This document shows positions 49,694 through 57,337 of a stretch of 64,000 nucleotides of DNA, piece after piece. This DNA is from Vibrio gazogenes. GTDB lineage: Bacteria > Pseudomonadota > Gammaproteobacteria > Enterobacterales > Vibrionaceae. Where the stretch lies: the NCBI RefSeq assembly GCF_002196515.1, contig NZ_CP018835.1, forward strand, positions 930,001 through 994,000, given 5' to 3'. Below the pieces are notes generated by a model. It was not told where the DNA came from. It made no database searches and worked only from the letters and a program-made list of their open reading frames with translations. Numbering within the stretch: position 1 is the stretch's first letter; every line of letters starts with the position of its first letter. The position numbers were made by a program, and so were the translations under genes.

Positions 49694-49719
49694 AAAGTAA
49701 GGTGTAGGTCTGTCGATAT
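49693..49719 (+). promoter_or_regulatory. Sigma-28 (FliA) type promoter of flgMN
   Basis: TAAA, 15 bases, GTCGATAT, against TAAA-N15-GCCGATAA (6 of 8). Its position about 40 bases before flgM suits the late expression of an anti-FliA factor. Confidence 0.6.
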
Positions 49720-49759
49720 TGACGGTACAGGTATTTAACTTTGATAAAAAGGCTCAATT

Positions 49760-50080
49760 ATGGCAAGCATTGATAATGTGCGTTCTGGCCAGTCTCTGAC
49801 GAATACGAGTCGGAACTCGTCCCGTACAGAGCACAATACATCAAACTCAGAGAAAATAAACCATGCTTCATCATCGGATAAGAAAGATGCAGTGTCTTTG
49901 AGTTCACAAAGTAAAGCGATGGGTGAAATTCATAGTAAACTTGCATCAAGCCCAGCTTTTGATAGCGCGAAAGTCGAGGCAATCAAAGAAGCAATCGCGA
50001 ATGGTTCTTATCGTGTTGACGCTGACAAATTAGCCGACAACATGATCAAATTCGAAAAAGAGCTGGATGGTCTGCAATAA
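49760..50080 (+). CDS. flgM: Anti-sigma-28 factor FlgM
   Basis: A 106-residue protein with the Ser/Asn-rich disordered N-terminal half and the C-terminal FliA-binding helices (ESKVEAIKEAIANGSYRVDADKLADNM-type motif, about 68-95). It holds FliA inactive until it is exported through the completed hook. Conserved flgA-flgM-flgN order. Confidence 0.93.
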   Translation: MASIDNVRSGQSLTNTSRNSSRTEHNTSNSEKINHASSSDKKDAVSLSSQSKAMGEIHSKLASSPAFDSAKVEAIKEAIANGSYRVDADKLADNMIKFEKELDGLQ

Positions 50081-50142
50081 TCAACCGATTATTATCGGTC
50101 GATATCACAGACATCTGTGCCAAGAAATCAGGTAATTAAGTC

Positions 50143-50568
50143 ATGGCAGCACTACAAGACCTACTTGAGTTTCAGTTGAATAATGCTCAGTCTCTCTCCG
50201 AACTTCTAGAGCAGGAGAAGGTGGTCATTACGCAACGTAATTCATCGCAAATAGAAGCCATTGCCAAACAAAAAATTACTTTGATTAACCAGCTCAACGA
50301 GACTGACCGACGGATTGAATCACATTCTCATGTATCGAGCCTGCAAGAGGATGAGACATTGAAAAGTCTGGTTGAACAAATTAAATCCATCATTTGGGAT
50401 TGCCAACAAGCAAACAATATTAATGGTGAAGCCCTCAACCGAGCACAGATGAGTTTTCATAAACTGAATAATCTGATGCAACAGAGTCAAGGTAAAATGG
50501 GCATGACCTACACTGCGGAAGGGCAAACACGCTCCATTTCTACTTTGGGCACGAATATCAAAGCTTAA
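50143..50568 (+). CDS. flgN: Flagellar export chaperone FlgN
   Basis: A 141-residue, largely helical protein of the FlgN family, the export chaperone for FlgK and FlgL; residues 30-110 form a long coiled-coil hairpin. It lies 62 bases after flgM and ends at a very strong terminator. One of its two clients, FlgL, is disrupted in this strain. Confidence 0.88.
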   Translation: MAALQDLLEFQLNNAQSLSELLEQEKVVITQRNSSQIEAIAKQKITLINQLNETDRRIESHSHVSSLQEDETLKSLVEQIKSIIWDCQQANNINGEALNRAQMSFHKLNNLMQQSQGKMGMTYTAEGQTRSISTLGTNIKA

Positions 50569-50611
50569 TAAGGCTTTCTCATTCATTCGCTCTCACACGC
50601 TCGTCGATTTC

Positions 50612-50650
50612 AATATAAAAAAGCGGCAATGATTGCCGCTTTTTTATATT
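50612..50650. terminator. Very long bidirectional terminator between flgN and flgP
   Basis: An 18-bp perfect stem from 50612-50629 to 50633-50650 with a 3-base TGA loop; the core is AAGCGGCAA / TTGCCGCTT flanked by A6 and T6 runs. It serves convergent transcripts. Confidence 0.92.
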
Positions 50651-50705
50651 CTGGAGAGAAAATACTTGCCGCTCATGTGGCAATAAAACCATCAATCACG
50701 ACAGA

Positions 50706-51137
50706 TTAAAACAACGTCTGCTGCCGTTTTTCAGGAACTTGTTGGACTTCACCATAGTCTCTTAGTCTTTCCATCTTATCTACATTCAAACGCAGTTCTG
50801 TCACGTAACTATCGCCGACTTTATAGCTTCTTACGACTTCAGCTCCGCGAATGACGCCGTCAACAGCACCTGATGTCGCTTCCGTTCCAAGTCGTTGATC
50901 CATCAGCTCTGCTCGTCCGCTAACCCGCATACCATAAACCTGCTCAGCCAGCTCACGATAAGCATCAATTTTAGAGGCCCGCATAGCACGGACTTGCTTT
51001 TCTTCTACATTACGACCTTTTTGCTCACTAATCGAAGCATAACCAACTGCCGTCAGCCATTCTTGTTTTTTCATGGTCTGCAACGGCTGGCATCCAACCA
51101 AGAATAAAAACATAGCGCTCATTAACCAAACTTTCAT
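50706..51137 (-). CDS. flgP: LPP20-family flagellar outer membrane lipoprotein FlgP
   Basis: A 143-residue lipoprotein (lipobox LVGC, Cys16 from this start) of the LPP20 family. In vibrios FlgP forms part of the outer-membrane/basal-disk structure around the sheathed polar flagellum and is needed for motility. The ATG at 51137 has GGAG six bases upstream. It lies ten bases after flgO, with which it forms an operon. Confidence 0.9.
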   Translation of the reverse strand: MKVWLMSAMFLFLVGCQPLQTMKKQEWLTAVGYASISEQKGRNVEEKQVRAMRASKIDAYRELAEQVYGMRVSGRAELMDQRLGTEATSGAVDGVIRGAEVVRSYKVGDSYVTELRLNVDKMERLRDYGEVQQVPEKRQQTLF

Positions 51138-51146
51138 CAGCAACTC

Positions 51147-51782
51147 CTAAGGACGCAGAATAACAGTGTAAGGCTGAGTCATTGTTGGATCAGAACGAAT
51201 CAATACCCCATCTTCAGTCCGGACCGCATTCAATGTATCCAAGTCTCGGCCAATTCGATCAGCAGGCAAGAATCCTTGAGCTGTCGCGACAACGACCCGG
51301 GATTGCATTCCGACCACTCGGGCATTGACCAACACCCCGCCTTCCTGACGCAACATCGTTCCGGTTAACACATATTGAATTTCCTGCTGTTGAGCCAGAT
51401 CCTTCCAATCTCGACTGAAAGCAAAATCCCCTTGATGGGTCACCTGAATAGAACCTGTTGTTTTAAAATCAACAACTTGGAACCCTCGTTGTTGCAACTG
51501 GTGAATGAATCCCTCTGTGACTGAATTGCCTAACCAGTTAGTGGTATCCATATTTTGCAAGTCGACAAATGAGGTGACGGCAATCGGTGTTCTTGCTGTC
51601 ACACTGGTATTCGACTTCATTAAATCTTCAGTCATACTCTCAACGAAGAAATCTAAAGTGTGACGAGGACTTTCTAATAACATAAACTGGGAGCCTTTAT
51701 AGGGCTCTTTACCATTATATATCGGGGCATAGGAACACGCTGTTAAAAATAACGCGGGCACTAGCAATAGCCATTTTTTCAT
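51147..51782 (-). CDS. flgO: Flagellar outer membrane protein FlgO
   Basis: A 211-residue lipoprotein with lipobox LTAC (Cys16 from this start). The FlgO domain (about 45-185) is present with AVTSFVDLQN near its start. In vibrios FlgO stabilises the flagellum in the outer membrane together with FlgP and FlgT. The ATG at 51782 follows GGAGAG; the longer frame start is less well placed. Confidence 0.9.
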   Translation of the reverse strand: MKKWLLLVPALFLTACSYAPIYNGKEPYKGSQFMLLESPRHTLDFFVESMTEDLMKSNTSVTARTPIAVTSFVDLQNMDTTNWLGNSVTEGFIHQLQQRGFQVVDFKTTGSIQVTHQGDFAFSRDWKDLAQQQEIQYVLTGTMLRQEGGVLVNARVVGMQSRVVVATAQGFLPADRIGRDLDTLNAVRTEDGVLIRSDPTMTQPYTVILRP

Positions 51783-51835
51783 TTTCCGCTCTCCAGATAG
51801 CTCGGACATTCAAGCGTCCAGTTTTTGACGCAAAA

Positions 51836-51852
51836 GTGGAACACTCTTTGCT
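51836..51852 (+). promoter_or_regulatory. Sigma-54-like promoter element upstream of flgT
   Basis: GTGGAACACTCTTTGCT: GG and GC 10 bases apart, exact TTGCT at -12; -24 block has GGAAC. The leader to flgT would be about 90 bases. Confidence 0.55.
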
Positions 51853-51922
51853 TTTCTCTTGTTATTCATCATGAAGAAAAGCTTTGCCGATAACTGCTCT
51901 TATCACCGTTATCAGAATAACA

Positions 51923-51939
51923 AGCAAATTTTATACCTG
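51923..51939 (-). promoter_or_regulatory. Sigma-54-like promoter element upstream of flgOP
   Basis: Minus strand CAGGTATAAAATTTGCT: correct GG-N10-GC spacing and exact TTGCT, but a weak -24 block. Confidence 0.42.
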
Positions 51940-51953
51940 ATTGGTAGGTAAAT

Positions 51954-53093
51954 ATGAAAAATGTAGGAACCATCCTCTTATCACTTTCTTTGTTCATATT
52001 CGGTACAGTACCGGCAACGGCCTCATGGTATGAAGTCACCGGCAGTGCCGCGGTCGTTTCATCAGAAAGTCAGGCAAAACTGTATGCACTTGAAGATGCC
52101 GTATATAAAGCGATCAGCTTTTCCGGAGCAGATATCGGTAGCATCAGTAACCTCTACCCATTACTGGATGCTCAGCGTACTGAGTTTCAGTTTACCAATC
52201 ATGAGGTTCGCTACATTCTGGTCGAAGAACAAACGGTCAAAAACAATGTTGCCTATGTCAAAGTTCGAATCGATATTTATCCATCTGCGTCAGGTTGCCA
52301 GGTAGAACAATATAAGAAAACCGTATTAGTAAGTAATATCACACTAGCTTCCCCGCAACAGGCGGTGATGGGACAAATCTACAAGATTGGTGATGACTTT
52401 TCTCAAGTATTAAATAAGCAATTAGATAAGGAATCACATAGTTTTATCTCGGTCGGTACCACTGATTATGAGGTTGATAAAAATTATCCAGCCCGACTCA
52501 AAATGATTGCTGAAGATAACAATGCCCAATACATTATTGCCGGTAATATCACAGATCTCACAGCAACAATCGCTGCAGAACCCTTCGGAGATGAAGTGAT
52601 TAATCGTCAATTTGCAATGGATCTGAGTGTCTTTGACGGCGAAACGGGCAATGCCATCATCAATCGTAATTATCGTGAAATCGCGCGTTGGCCATTCCCG
52701 AGAACCAGCCAAGTTGACACAAAAAGCGCTCGTTTCTGGGCGTCCACCTATGGGGAAATGCTGCTCCGTCTCAGCCGCCACATAATGTTGGATCTTGAAT
52801 CTGAGCTATCGTGTAAAATCACGTTACCGGAAGTTATTTCTAAATCAGACCATATTGTTATGATGAATTTAGGCCGAATCCATGGGGTTCAAAAAGGAGA
52901 TAAGCTTCAATTATGGCATACAGGTTCCTTTATTGATCAAAGAGGATTGGCTCGCAATAAGGTCACTCAAAGTGATATCACACTCACCGTTGATCGTGTT
53001 TATGAAACGGAAGCCGAACTGTCAGTTGATCAAGCCGAATTAGCTGACAGCATTCAAATTGGCGACGTAATGCACAAACAGCTCATAAAATGA
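51954..53093 (+). CDS. flgT: Flagellar basal-body (H-ring) protein FlgT
   Basis: A 379-residue periplasmic protein with a signal peptide of about 23 residues (ending ATAS). FlgT is specific to vibrio-type sheathed polar motors and forms the H ring that helps attach the stator. The three-domain length fits; conserved segments include VRIDIYPS near residue 100 and QYIIAGNITDL near 195. GGTAGG precedes the start. Divergent from flgOP. Confidence 0.92.
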   Translation: MKNVGTILLSLSLFIFGTVPATASWYEVTGSAAVVSSESQAKLYALEDAVYKAISFSGADIGSISNLYPLLDAQRTEFQFTNHEVRYILVEEQTVKNNVAYVKVRIDIYPSASGCQVEQYKKTVLVSNITLASPQQAVMGQIYKIGDDFSQVLNKQLDKESHSFISVGTTDYEVDKNYPARLKMIAEDNNAQYIIAGNITDLTATIAAEPFGDEVINRQFAMDLSVFDGETGNAIINRNYREIARWPFPRTSQVDTKSARFWASTYGEMLLRLSRHIMLDLESELSCKITLPEVISKSDHIVMMNLGRIHGVQKGDKLQLWHTGSFIDQRGLARNKVTQSDITLTVDRVYETEAELSVDQAELADSIQIGDVMHKQLIK

Positions 53094-53140
53094 AATCAAG
53101 GCTTAACTTATCTTAGTTAAATCAGTAATATATATTGATA

Positions 53141-53170
53141 TTGCTGTACTGTTTTCCAACAGTGCAGCAA
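53141..53170. other. Strong hairpin between flgT and tRNA-Arg
   Basis: A 13-bp stem (53141-53153 with 53158-53170, one G-T pair) and a TTCC loop. There is no T run, so it may be a processing site, a weak terminator or a leader structure of the tRNA transcript. Confidence 0.5.
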
Positions 53171-53178
53171 ATACCGAT

Positions 53179-53254
53179 GTCCCCTTAGTTCAGCTGGATA
53201 GAACAAGGACCTCCTAAGTCTTAGACGTGAGTTCAAATCTCGCAGGGGACGCCA
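53179..53254 (+). tRNA. tRNA-Arg (CCT)
   Basis: 76 bases with encoded CCA; acceptor GTCCCCT/AGGGGAC; anticodon CCT in CTCCTAA. It faces the methyltransferase gene that ends 13 bases downstream on the other strand. Confidence 0.95.
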
Positions 53255-53267
53255 CCTCGGTTAATTT

Positions 53268-53864
53268 CTATGGCATATTCTTCATAATCGCCTGAACAAC
53301 ATGACTTCTGCCGCGATGCATCACGCCTTCGTGAATTTCCCTTTCTCTCTCTTCAATATACCAAGGAGATAACGTCGGAAGCTCCTGAATCAAAATCTGT
53401 CGTGATAACATCATATCAGCCTCAGACGGCCCCCCCGTTCGATATCTCAGCTGCTCTGGTGTATATCCTTCGACCAGATAAACGCCATTGGTTTTGAGAC
53501 TTATCGGTAACGACTGATGCAGTTTTTGCCGCACAACAGGCGGCAGATGGCAAAAGACCGCCACAATGGCTTGCCACTTTTCTTGTCCCAAATCGAATTC
53601 ATCCAGATCAGCCTGAATGAAATTCACAGACACATCCTGTTCAGCGGCAAACTGGCGGGCCTTTTCAATCGCAACGGCGGATAGGTCAACAGCTGTTACT
53701 TCATAACCACATTTCGCCAGATAGACAGAATTTCGTCCTTCACCATCAGCCAGACACAAAACCTTTCCTAACGGAATAGCTTGATTCTTTACACTTTCAC
53801 GCAAAAAATCATTCGGCTCTTTGCCATAAATATATGTATCGACCTGATATCGGTCATCCCACAT
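53268..53864 (-). CDS. TehB-like class I SAM-dependent methyltransferase
   Basis: A 198-residue cytoplasmic methyltransferase. N-terminal MWDDRY, the SAM motif VLCLADGEGRNSVYLA (about residues 34-50), the acidic loop VTAVDLS and ADLDEFDLG region are typical of the TehB/thiopurine-like group. Substrate unknown; such proteins are often annotated as tellurite-resistance or SAM-binding proteins without proof. It is a single gene between tRNA-Arg and ompW. Confidence 0.85.
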   Translation of the reverse strand: MWDDRYQVDTYIYGKEPNDFLRESVKNQAIPLGKVLCLADGEGRNSVYLAKCGYEVTAVDLSAVAIEKARQFAAEQDVSVNFIQADLDEFDLGQEKWQAIVAVFCHLPPVVRQKLHQSLPISLKTNGVYLVEGYTPEQLRYRTGGPSEADMMLSRQILIQELPTLSPWYIEEREREIHEGVMHRGRSHVVQAIMKNMP

Positions 53865-54017
53865 AACATTGACCCACTTATTAAATTAGAAAAATCTAAT
53901 TTACAAAAAACGGAAAGTCATTTCAAGAGACAAATCGTTTCTCTCTCGATCTTCAACGACTTAGCACGACTACCGTCATAAGCGATACCTTGAATGATGA
54001 GAAATACACAAACGAAA

Positions 54018-54040
54018 AAGGCAGCTTGATAAGCTGCCTT
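54018..54040 (-). terminator. Terminator downstream of ompW
   Basis: A 10-bp stem AAGGCAGCTT / AAGCTGCCTT with a GAT loop, followed on the minus strand by TTTTCG. Confidence 0.85.
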
Positions 54041-54064
54041 AAATGCATATAGAAATGAGCGTAT

Positions 54065-54709
54065 TTAAAACTTATAACCACCGGAAATCATCACGATAAC
54101 TGGATCAATATGCACTTCAGTCGATTTTTCAGCACCATTGAATTTATAGGTTGCCGTCGAATCAATATCAGCATACCAAACCGAAGCATTCACAAACCAG
54201 TTTTCATCGAGTTTATAATCAACACCAGCATTCACAGCCAATCCCCAAGAGTCATCCAGATTCAAATCACTCAAGCCTGCTGCTGCACCAGCACCATTGA
54301 TTTTTTCATCAAAAAATGTGGTGTAGTTGATACCAGCCCCGACGTAAGGTCGAAATTGTGAATCTGACTGACCGAAGTAGTATTCAAGCATAAATGTTGG
54401 TGGCAGATGTTTTGTCTCACCAATCTCACCTAAATTTAAAAGTGGCGTTGAAATATCATGAGAAAATGGTGTCGCAGCCAACACTTCAAAGCTGACATTA
54501 TCCGTAATCATATAACCTAACGTTAAACCAAGCTGAGTATTGGAATTGACTTCCAACTCTTCCTGACTACCTAAAATTTTATCACTGCTGTCATTGGGGA
54601 TAACCGATGCAATCCCTGCACGCACGATAAAATCACCCTCTTGGTGGGCGAAAGCACCAGCAGAAACGAAGGCGGTCATGATGGCTAATCCACAAAGTGT
54701 TTTTTTCAT
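54065..54709 (-). CDS. ompW: Outer membrane protein OmpW
   Basis: A 214-residue outer-membrane eight-stranded barrel of the OmpW family. Signal peptide of about 20 residues ending AFA; the mature N-terminus HQEGDFIVRAG, PTFMLEYYFG, VGAGINYT and the C-terminal aromatic SGGYKF are typical. The start at 54709 begins the signal peptide; the longer frame lacks similarity. A perfect FNR-type palindrome lies 71-84 bases upstream; ompW is known to be FNR-controlled in E. coli and other bacteria. Confidence 0.94.
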   Translation of the reverse strand: MKKTLCGLAIMTAFVSAGAFAHQEGDFIVRAGIASVIPNDSSDKILGSQEELEVNSNTQLGLTLGYMITDNVSFEVLAATPFSHDISTPLLNLGEIGETKHLPPTFMLEYYFGQSDSQFRPYVGAGINYTTFFDEKINGAGAAAGLSDLNLDDSWGLAVNAGVDYKLDENWFVNASVWYADIDSTATYKFNGAEKSTEVHIDPVIVMISGGYKF

Positions 54710-54779
54710 TATATTTTTCCTTGTCATTGGGCGAAAAGACTCTACTGGGCGCACGGTAGCACATAAAAACCACACTGCT

Positions 54780-54793
54780 TTGATGGAAATCAA
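54780..54793. promoter_or_regulatory. FNR-type palindrome upstream of ompW
   Basis: TTGATGGAAATCAA, a perfect match to TTGAT-N4-ATCAA. Confidence 0.65.
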
Positions 54794-54915
54794 TTTGTAA
54801 AATTTATAAACAAAATTTGCATCATTATGTTAAAAAAATCACATTTCCCATGAAATATAATGTTGAGAAACTTAAAAAGATAACTCAAAACCATATCGAA
54901 AATGCCACCTAAATA

Positions 54916-54929
54916 TTGATTTATATCAA
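54916..54929. promoter_or_regulatory. FNR-type palindrome between ompW and hsp20
   Basis: TTGATTTATATCAA, a perfect match to TTGAT-N4-ATCAA, 83 bases before the hsp20 start. Confidence 0.6.
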
Positions 54930-55011
54930 TTTATAAGCATGTTTTGATTTAAGTTTCGGAACGAGTTCTACACTTATAGAGAGTTCGAGGATGCCAAACA
55001 GGAGGATTGTG

Positions 55012-55437
55012 ATGAGCTTAATTCCACGTGACTCATGGTCTGATTTCTATCATTTATTTGATCATGCTTTTCCATCGATTCGGCCAAGCTTTAATATTGA
55101 ATCTTTTTCTCCGCGGGTTGATATACTGGATAAAGAAACTGCATTTGAAATTATCGCGGATTTACCCGGGGTCGAAAAAGATGATATTTCGGTGAGCTGT
55201 CAGCATGGCGCGCTGACCATCGAAGCATCGACCTTGAAAAATGAACAGAAAACCGATGGTGATAAAGTCATTCATAGAGAACGCTATCAAGGCAAGATGG
55301 TACGTAGCTTTACTTTAGGTGACAATATCAACGCGAAAGAAATTTATGCAGAGTATCAAGATGGTGTATTGGTTGTTGTCGTACCGAAAATAGAAATGAA
55401 ACCAGTCGAAACGGCCCAGCATGTAAAAATTAACTGA
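55012..55437 (+). CDS. Small heat-shock protein, Hsp20/alpha-crystallin family
   Basis: A 141-residue chaperone that holds unfolding proteins. The alpha-crystallin domain spans about residues 38-130, with SPRVDILDKETAFEI at its start, the ADLPGVEKDDI segment and the GVLVVVVPK motif at its end. The start at 55012 has AGGAGG six bases upstream; a start seven codons earlier would overlap it. More like the IbpA-unrelated Hsp20 group than IbpA/B. Divergent from ompW with two FNR-like sites between. Confidence 0.9.
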   Translation: MSLIPRDSWSDFYHLFDHAFPSIRPSFNIESFSPRVDILDKETAFEIIADLPGVEKDDISVSCQHGALTIEASTLKNEQKTDGDKVIHRERYQGKMVRSFTLGDNINAKEIYAEYQDGVLVVVVPKIEMKPVETAQHVKIN

Positions 55438-55457
55438 TGTTGAAAAAGCAAATGACT

Positions 55458-55484
55458 AAAAAGCGGTGTATCTCACCGCTTTTT
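55458..55484. terminator. Bidirectional terminator between hsp20 and the EamA gene
   Basis: An 11-bp stem AAAAAGCGGTG / CACCGCTTTTT with a 5-base loop between convergent genes. Confidence 0.88.
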
Positions 55485-55510
55485 CTGTTTTACTCCTCAG
55501 GAAATGGGGG

Positions 55511-56419
55511 TTACTTCCCTGAGAGAGGCTGAAGAGGATTCTTTGATGCACTTCGCTTCTGATAGCTTTTCACGAACTGAGGGAATAAGGACATCACAAT
55601 CATACCGACCATCAAGCTATATTGTATCGGCGTATAAGATTCACCAACCAACAGCAGACCACACAAAATCCCTGCAATCGGATTGGCAACCCCAGCAAAA
55701 GTAAATTCAACCACTGAAAGCTGTCTGAGTGCCCAAACATAAAGAGAATATGCAACCGCAGTATTCATGATACAGAGCCAAAACAGTCCTAACACGTTTT
55801 TACCTGACAAATGCTGCCATGCGTTGAGATAGAGAGCCGGCTCGTAGCTCAAGTGAACCAACGCAATCAATAATAATGCAAAACCACCCAGAATTAGTTG
55901 CCAAGTCAACACACACCACCACGCCAATTTCTGGTTCAACATTTGAGTCAATGTGCTCCCGCAAATCATACATAAGATACCAATCAACATGGCAGAAAGC
56001 CCAAACAAGCTCAAATCCAAGCGACCGGGGTCAAATAACAATGCTGCAAATCCAAACAACGCCAAACCACAAACCATCTGAATCACTGATGGCCGCTTTC
56101 TCATCACTATCCATTGGAGCAGCATGGCAAATACAGGCACAGACATCATTCCAACACTGGATATCGCTGAAGGTAAGGTCAGTGCCATCACAAATATGCA
56201 ACCGAAAAATATAGCAATGTTCAGCAAACCGGTGGCGAGTAATACCTTCCAAGTGCCTTTATCAGGAAAAGTTGGTTTAATTGCGAAAAGGATAATACCT
56301 GCCGGTAATGCTCGTAATACACCGAGCAACAACGGTGGCCATCCAGGTAATGTTGCTTGAGTGACTGCATAAGTTGTTCCCCACAAAAATGTAGCCACCA
56401 TTGCTAATATTATATTCAT
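55511..56419 (-). CDS. EamA-family (DMT superfamily) exporter
   Basis: A 302-residue inner-membrane protein with ten predicted helices arranged as two EamA repeats (about 1-135 and 145-285). The start MNIILAMVATFLWGTTYAVTQ is typical of RhaT/YdcZ-like metabolite exporters. It is divergent from a MarR regulator, and its start codon abuts the first of the repeated palindromes. Substrate unknown; efflux of an amino acid or drug-like compound is likely, judged by the regulator pairing. Confidence 0.87.
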   Translation of the reverse strand: MNIILAMVATFLWGTTYAVTQATLPGWPPLLLGVLRALPAGIILFAIKPTFPDKGTWKVLLATGLLNIAIFFGCIFVMALTLPSAISSVGMMSVPVFAMLLQWIVMRKRPSVIQMVCGLALFGFAALLFDPGRLDLSLFGLSAMLIGILCMICGSTLTQMLNQKLAWWCVLTWQLILGGFALLLIALVHLSYEPALYLNAWQHLSGKNVLGLFWLCIMNTAVAYSLYVWALRQLSVVEFTFAGVANPIAGILCGLLLVGESYTPIQYSLMVGMIVMSLFPQFVKSYQKRSASKNPLQPLSGK

Positions 56420-56420
56420 G

Positions 56421-56507
56421 TAAAGTATCTTTATGTTGAAATTTTATTAATCATAAAAAAGTAATTTGTTTTTGTAAAGAATCTTTATGTTAAGATATCA
56501 TTATCTT
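56421..56507. promoter_or_regulatory. Repeated palindromes in the EamA/MarR intergenic region
   Basis: TAAAGTATCTTTA (56421-56433) and TAAAGAATCTTTA (56475-56487) are 13-base palindromes inside a longer direct repeat (GTAAAGWATCTTTATGTT). A third dyad AAGATA-TCAT-TATCTT follows at 56492-56507. Their position between both starts suits operators for the divergent MarR-type regulator. Confidence 0.65.
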
Positions 56508-56530
56508 CTTTGAATCAGGTGCATAAGGCT

Positions 56531-57043
56531 ATGGATATTATCGACAGGATCGTCAATCAGTGGGCGGCAGAAAAACCAGAACTGAATACACTGCCTATGA
56601 GCATTTTTGGCCGGATACTACATTTGGCTAAACATTTAGAACAAGAAGTTGCCAATATTCATAAACGATATGATCTCAAATCAGGAGAGTTTGACGTACT
56701 TGCAACATTACTCCGCTCTGGTGCACCTTATCAGCTAACCCCTTCGGCATTAATCAGCACTGCGATGCTAACCTCAGGCGCGATGACAAACCGGCTCGAT
56801 AAGTTGGAGCAAAAGAATTTAATTACCCGGATTCATAGCAACATTGATCGCCGAAGTATTTCGGTGCAATTAACCGAGCAAGGCCACCAACTTATCAATC
56901 AAGCTCTGGCAGAACATGTTCAAGCTCAGGAAAGATTGATCAGCGTTTTAAGCCAAACAGAGCAATCACAACTCTCCACGCTGCTTAAGTCTTGGCTATC
57001 GTCATTTAAACCAAACACCCCATCAAGCAGTGATGTTGAGTAA
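56531..57043 (+). CDS. MarR-family transcriptional regulator
   Basis: A 170-residue winged-helix regulator. The recognition region (about residues 60-90, LTPSALISTAMLTSGAMTNRLDKLE) and the wing (TRIHSNIDRRSISVQLT) are characteristic. An upstream TTG start is open, but the ATG at 56531 has AAGG close by and gives a standard N-terminus. It most likely represses the divergent EamA exporter and itself, with the ligand unknown. Confidence 0.9.
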   Translation: MDIIDRIVNQWAAEKPELNTLPMSIFGRILHLAKHLEQEVANIHKRYDLKSGEFDVLATLLRSGAPYQLTPSALISTAMLTSGAMTNRLDKLEQKNLITRIHSNIDRRSISVQLTEQGHQLINQALAEHVQAQERLISVLSQTEQSQLSTLLKSWLSSFKPNTPSSSDVE

Positions 57044-57300
57044 CAAAGCGTACCAGTGTTACTTTTCTTGCAATAAAAATTGAATGGCATTCTCGAATAT
57101 TGTCACTATTGTTGTGTGTTATCTCAAACTAGCTCAGAATACAAAAAGTGTTGCTGATATGGCATGAATCGGTCTGAACCTTGTCTGGATGAAAGAGAAG
57201 ATTGAGACACGTAAATGATAACAGCCATGAGCTGTATTCTCTGTCGCATTACTCATGACTGAAGTGAACGGAACCACTTCACCTTCGTGGTGATTTGATC

Positions 57301-57317
57301 TATTATTGTTAATAATA
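57301..57317. repeat. Palindrome before the AP2-like gene
   Basis: TATTATT-GTT-AATAATA, 20 bases upstream of the start codon; could be an operator. Confidence 0.4.
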
Positions 57318-57337
57318 AAAATATAGATAACAAACGG

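Noticed and set aside
51886..51893. Perfect sigma-28 -10 block GCCGATAA upstream of flgT
   Set aside because: No TAAA 15 bases before it (CATC there), so it is not a convincing FliA promoter.
53179..53254. tRNA-Arg(CCT) as an integration site of a genomic island
   Set aside because: No integrase follows and I see no repeated 3' tRNA fragment in the window.
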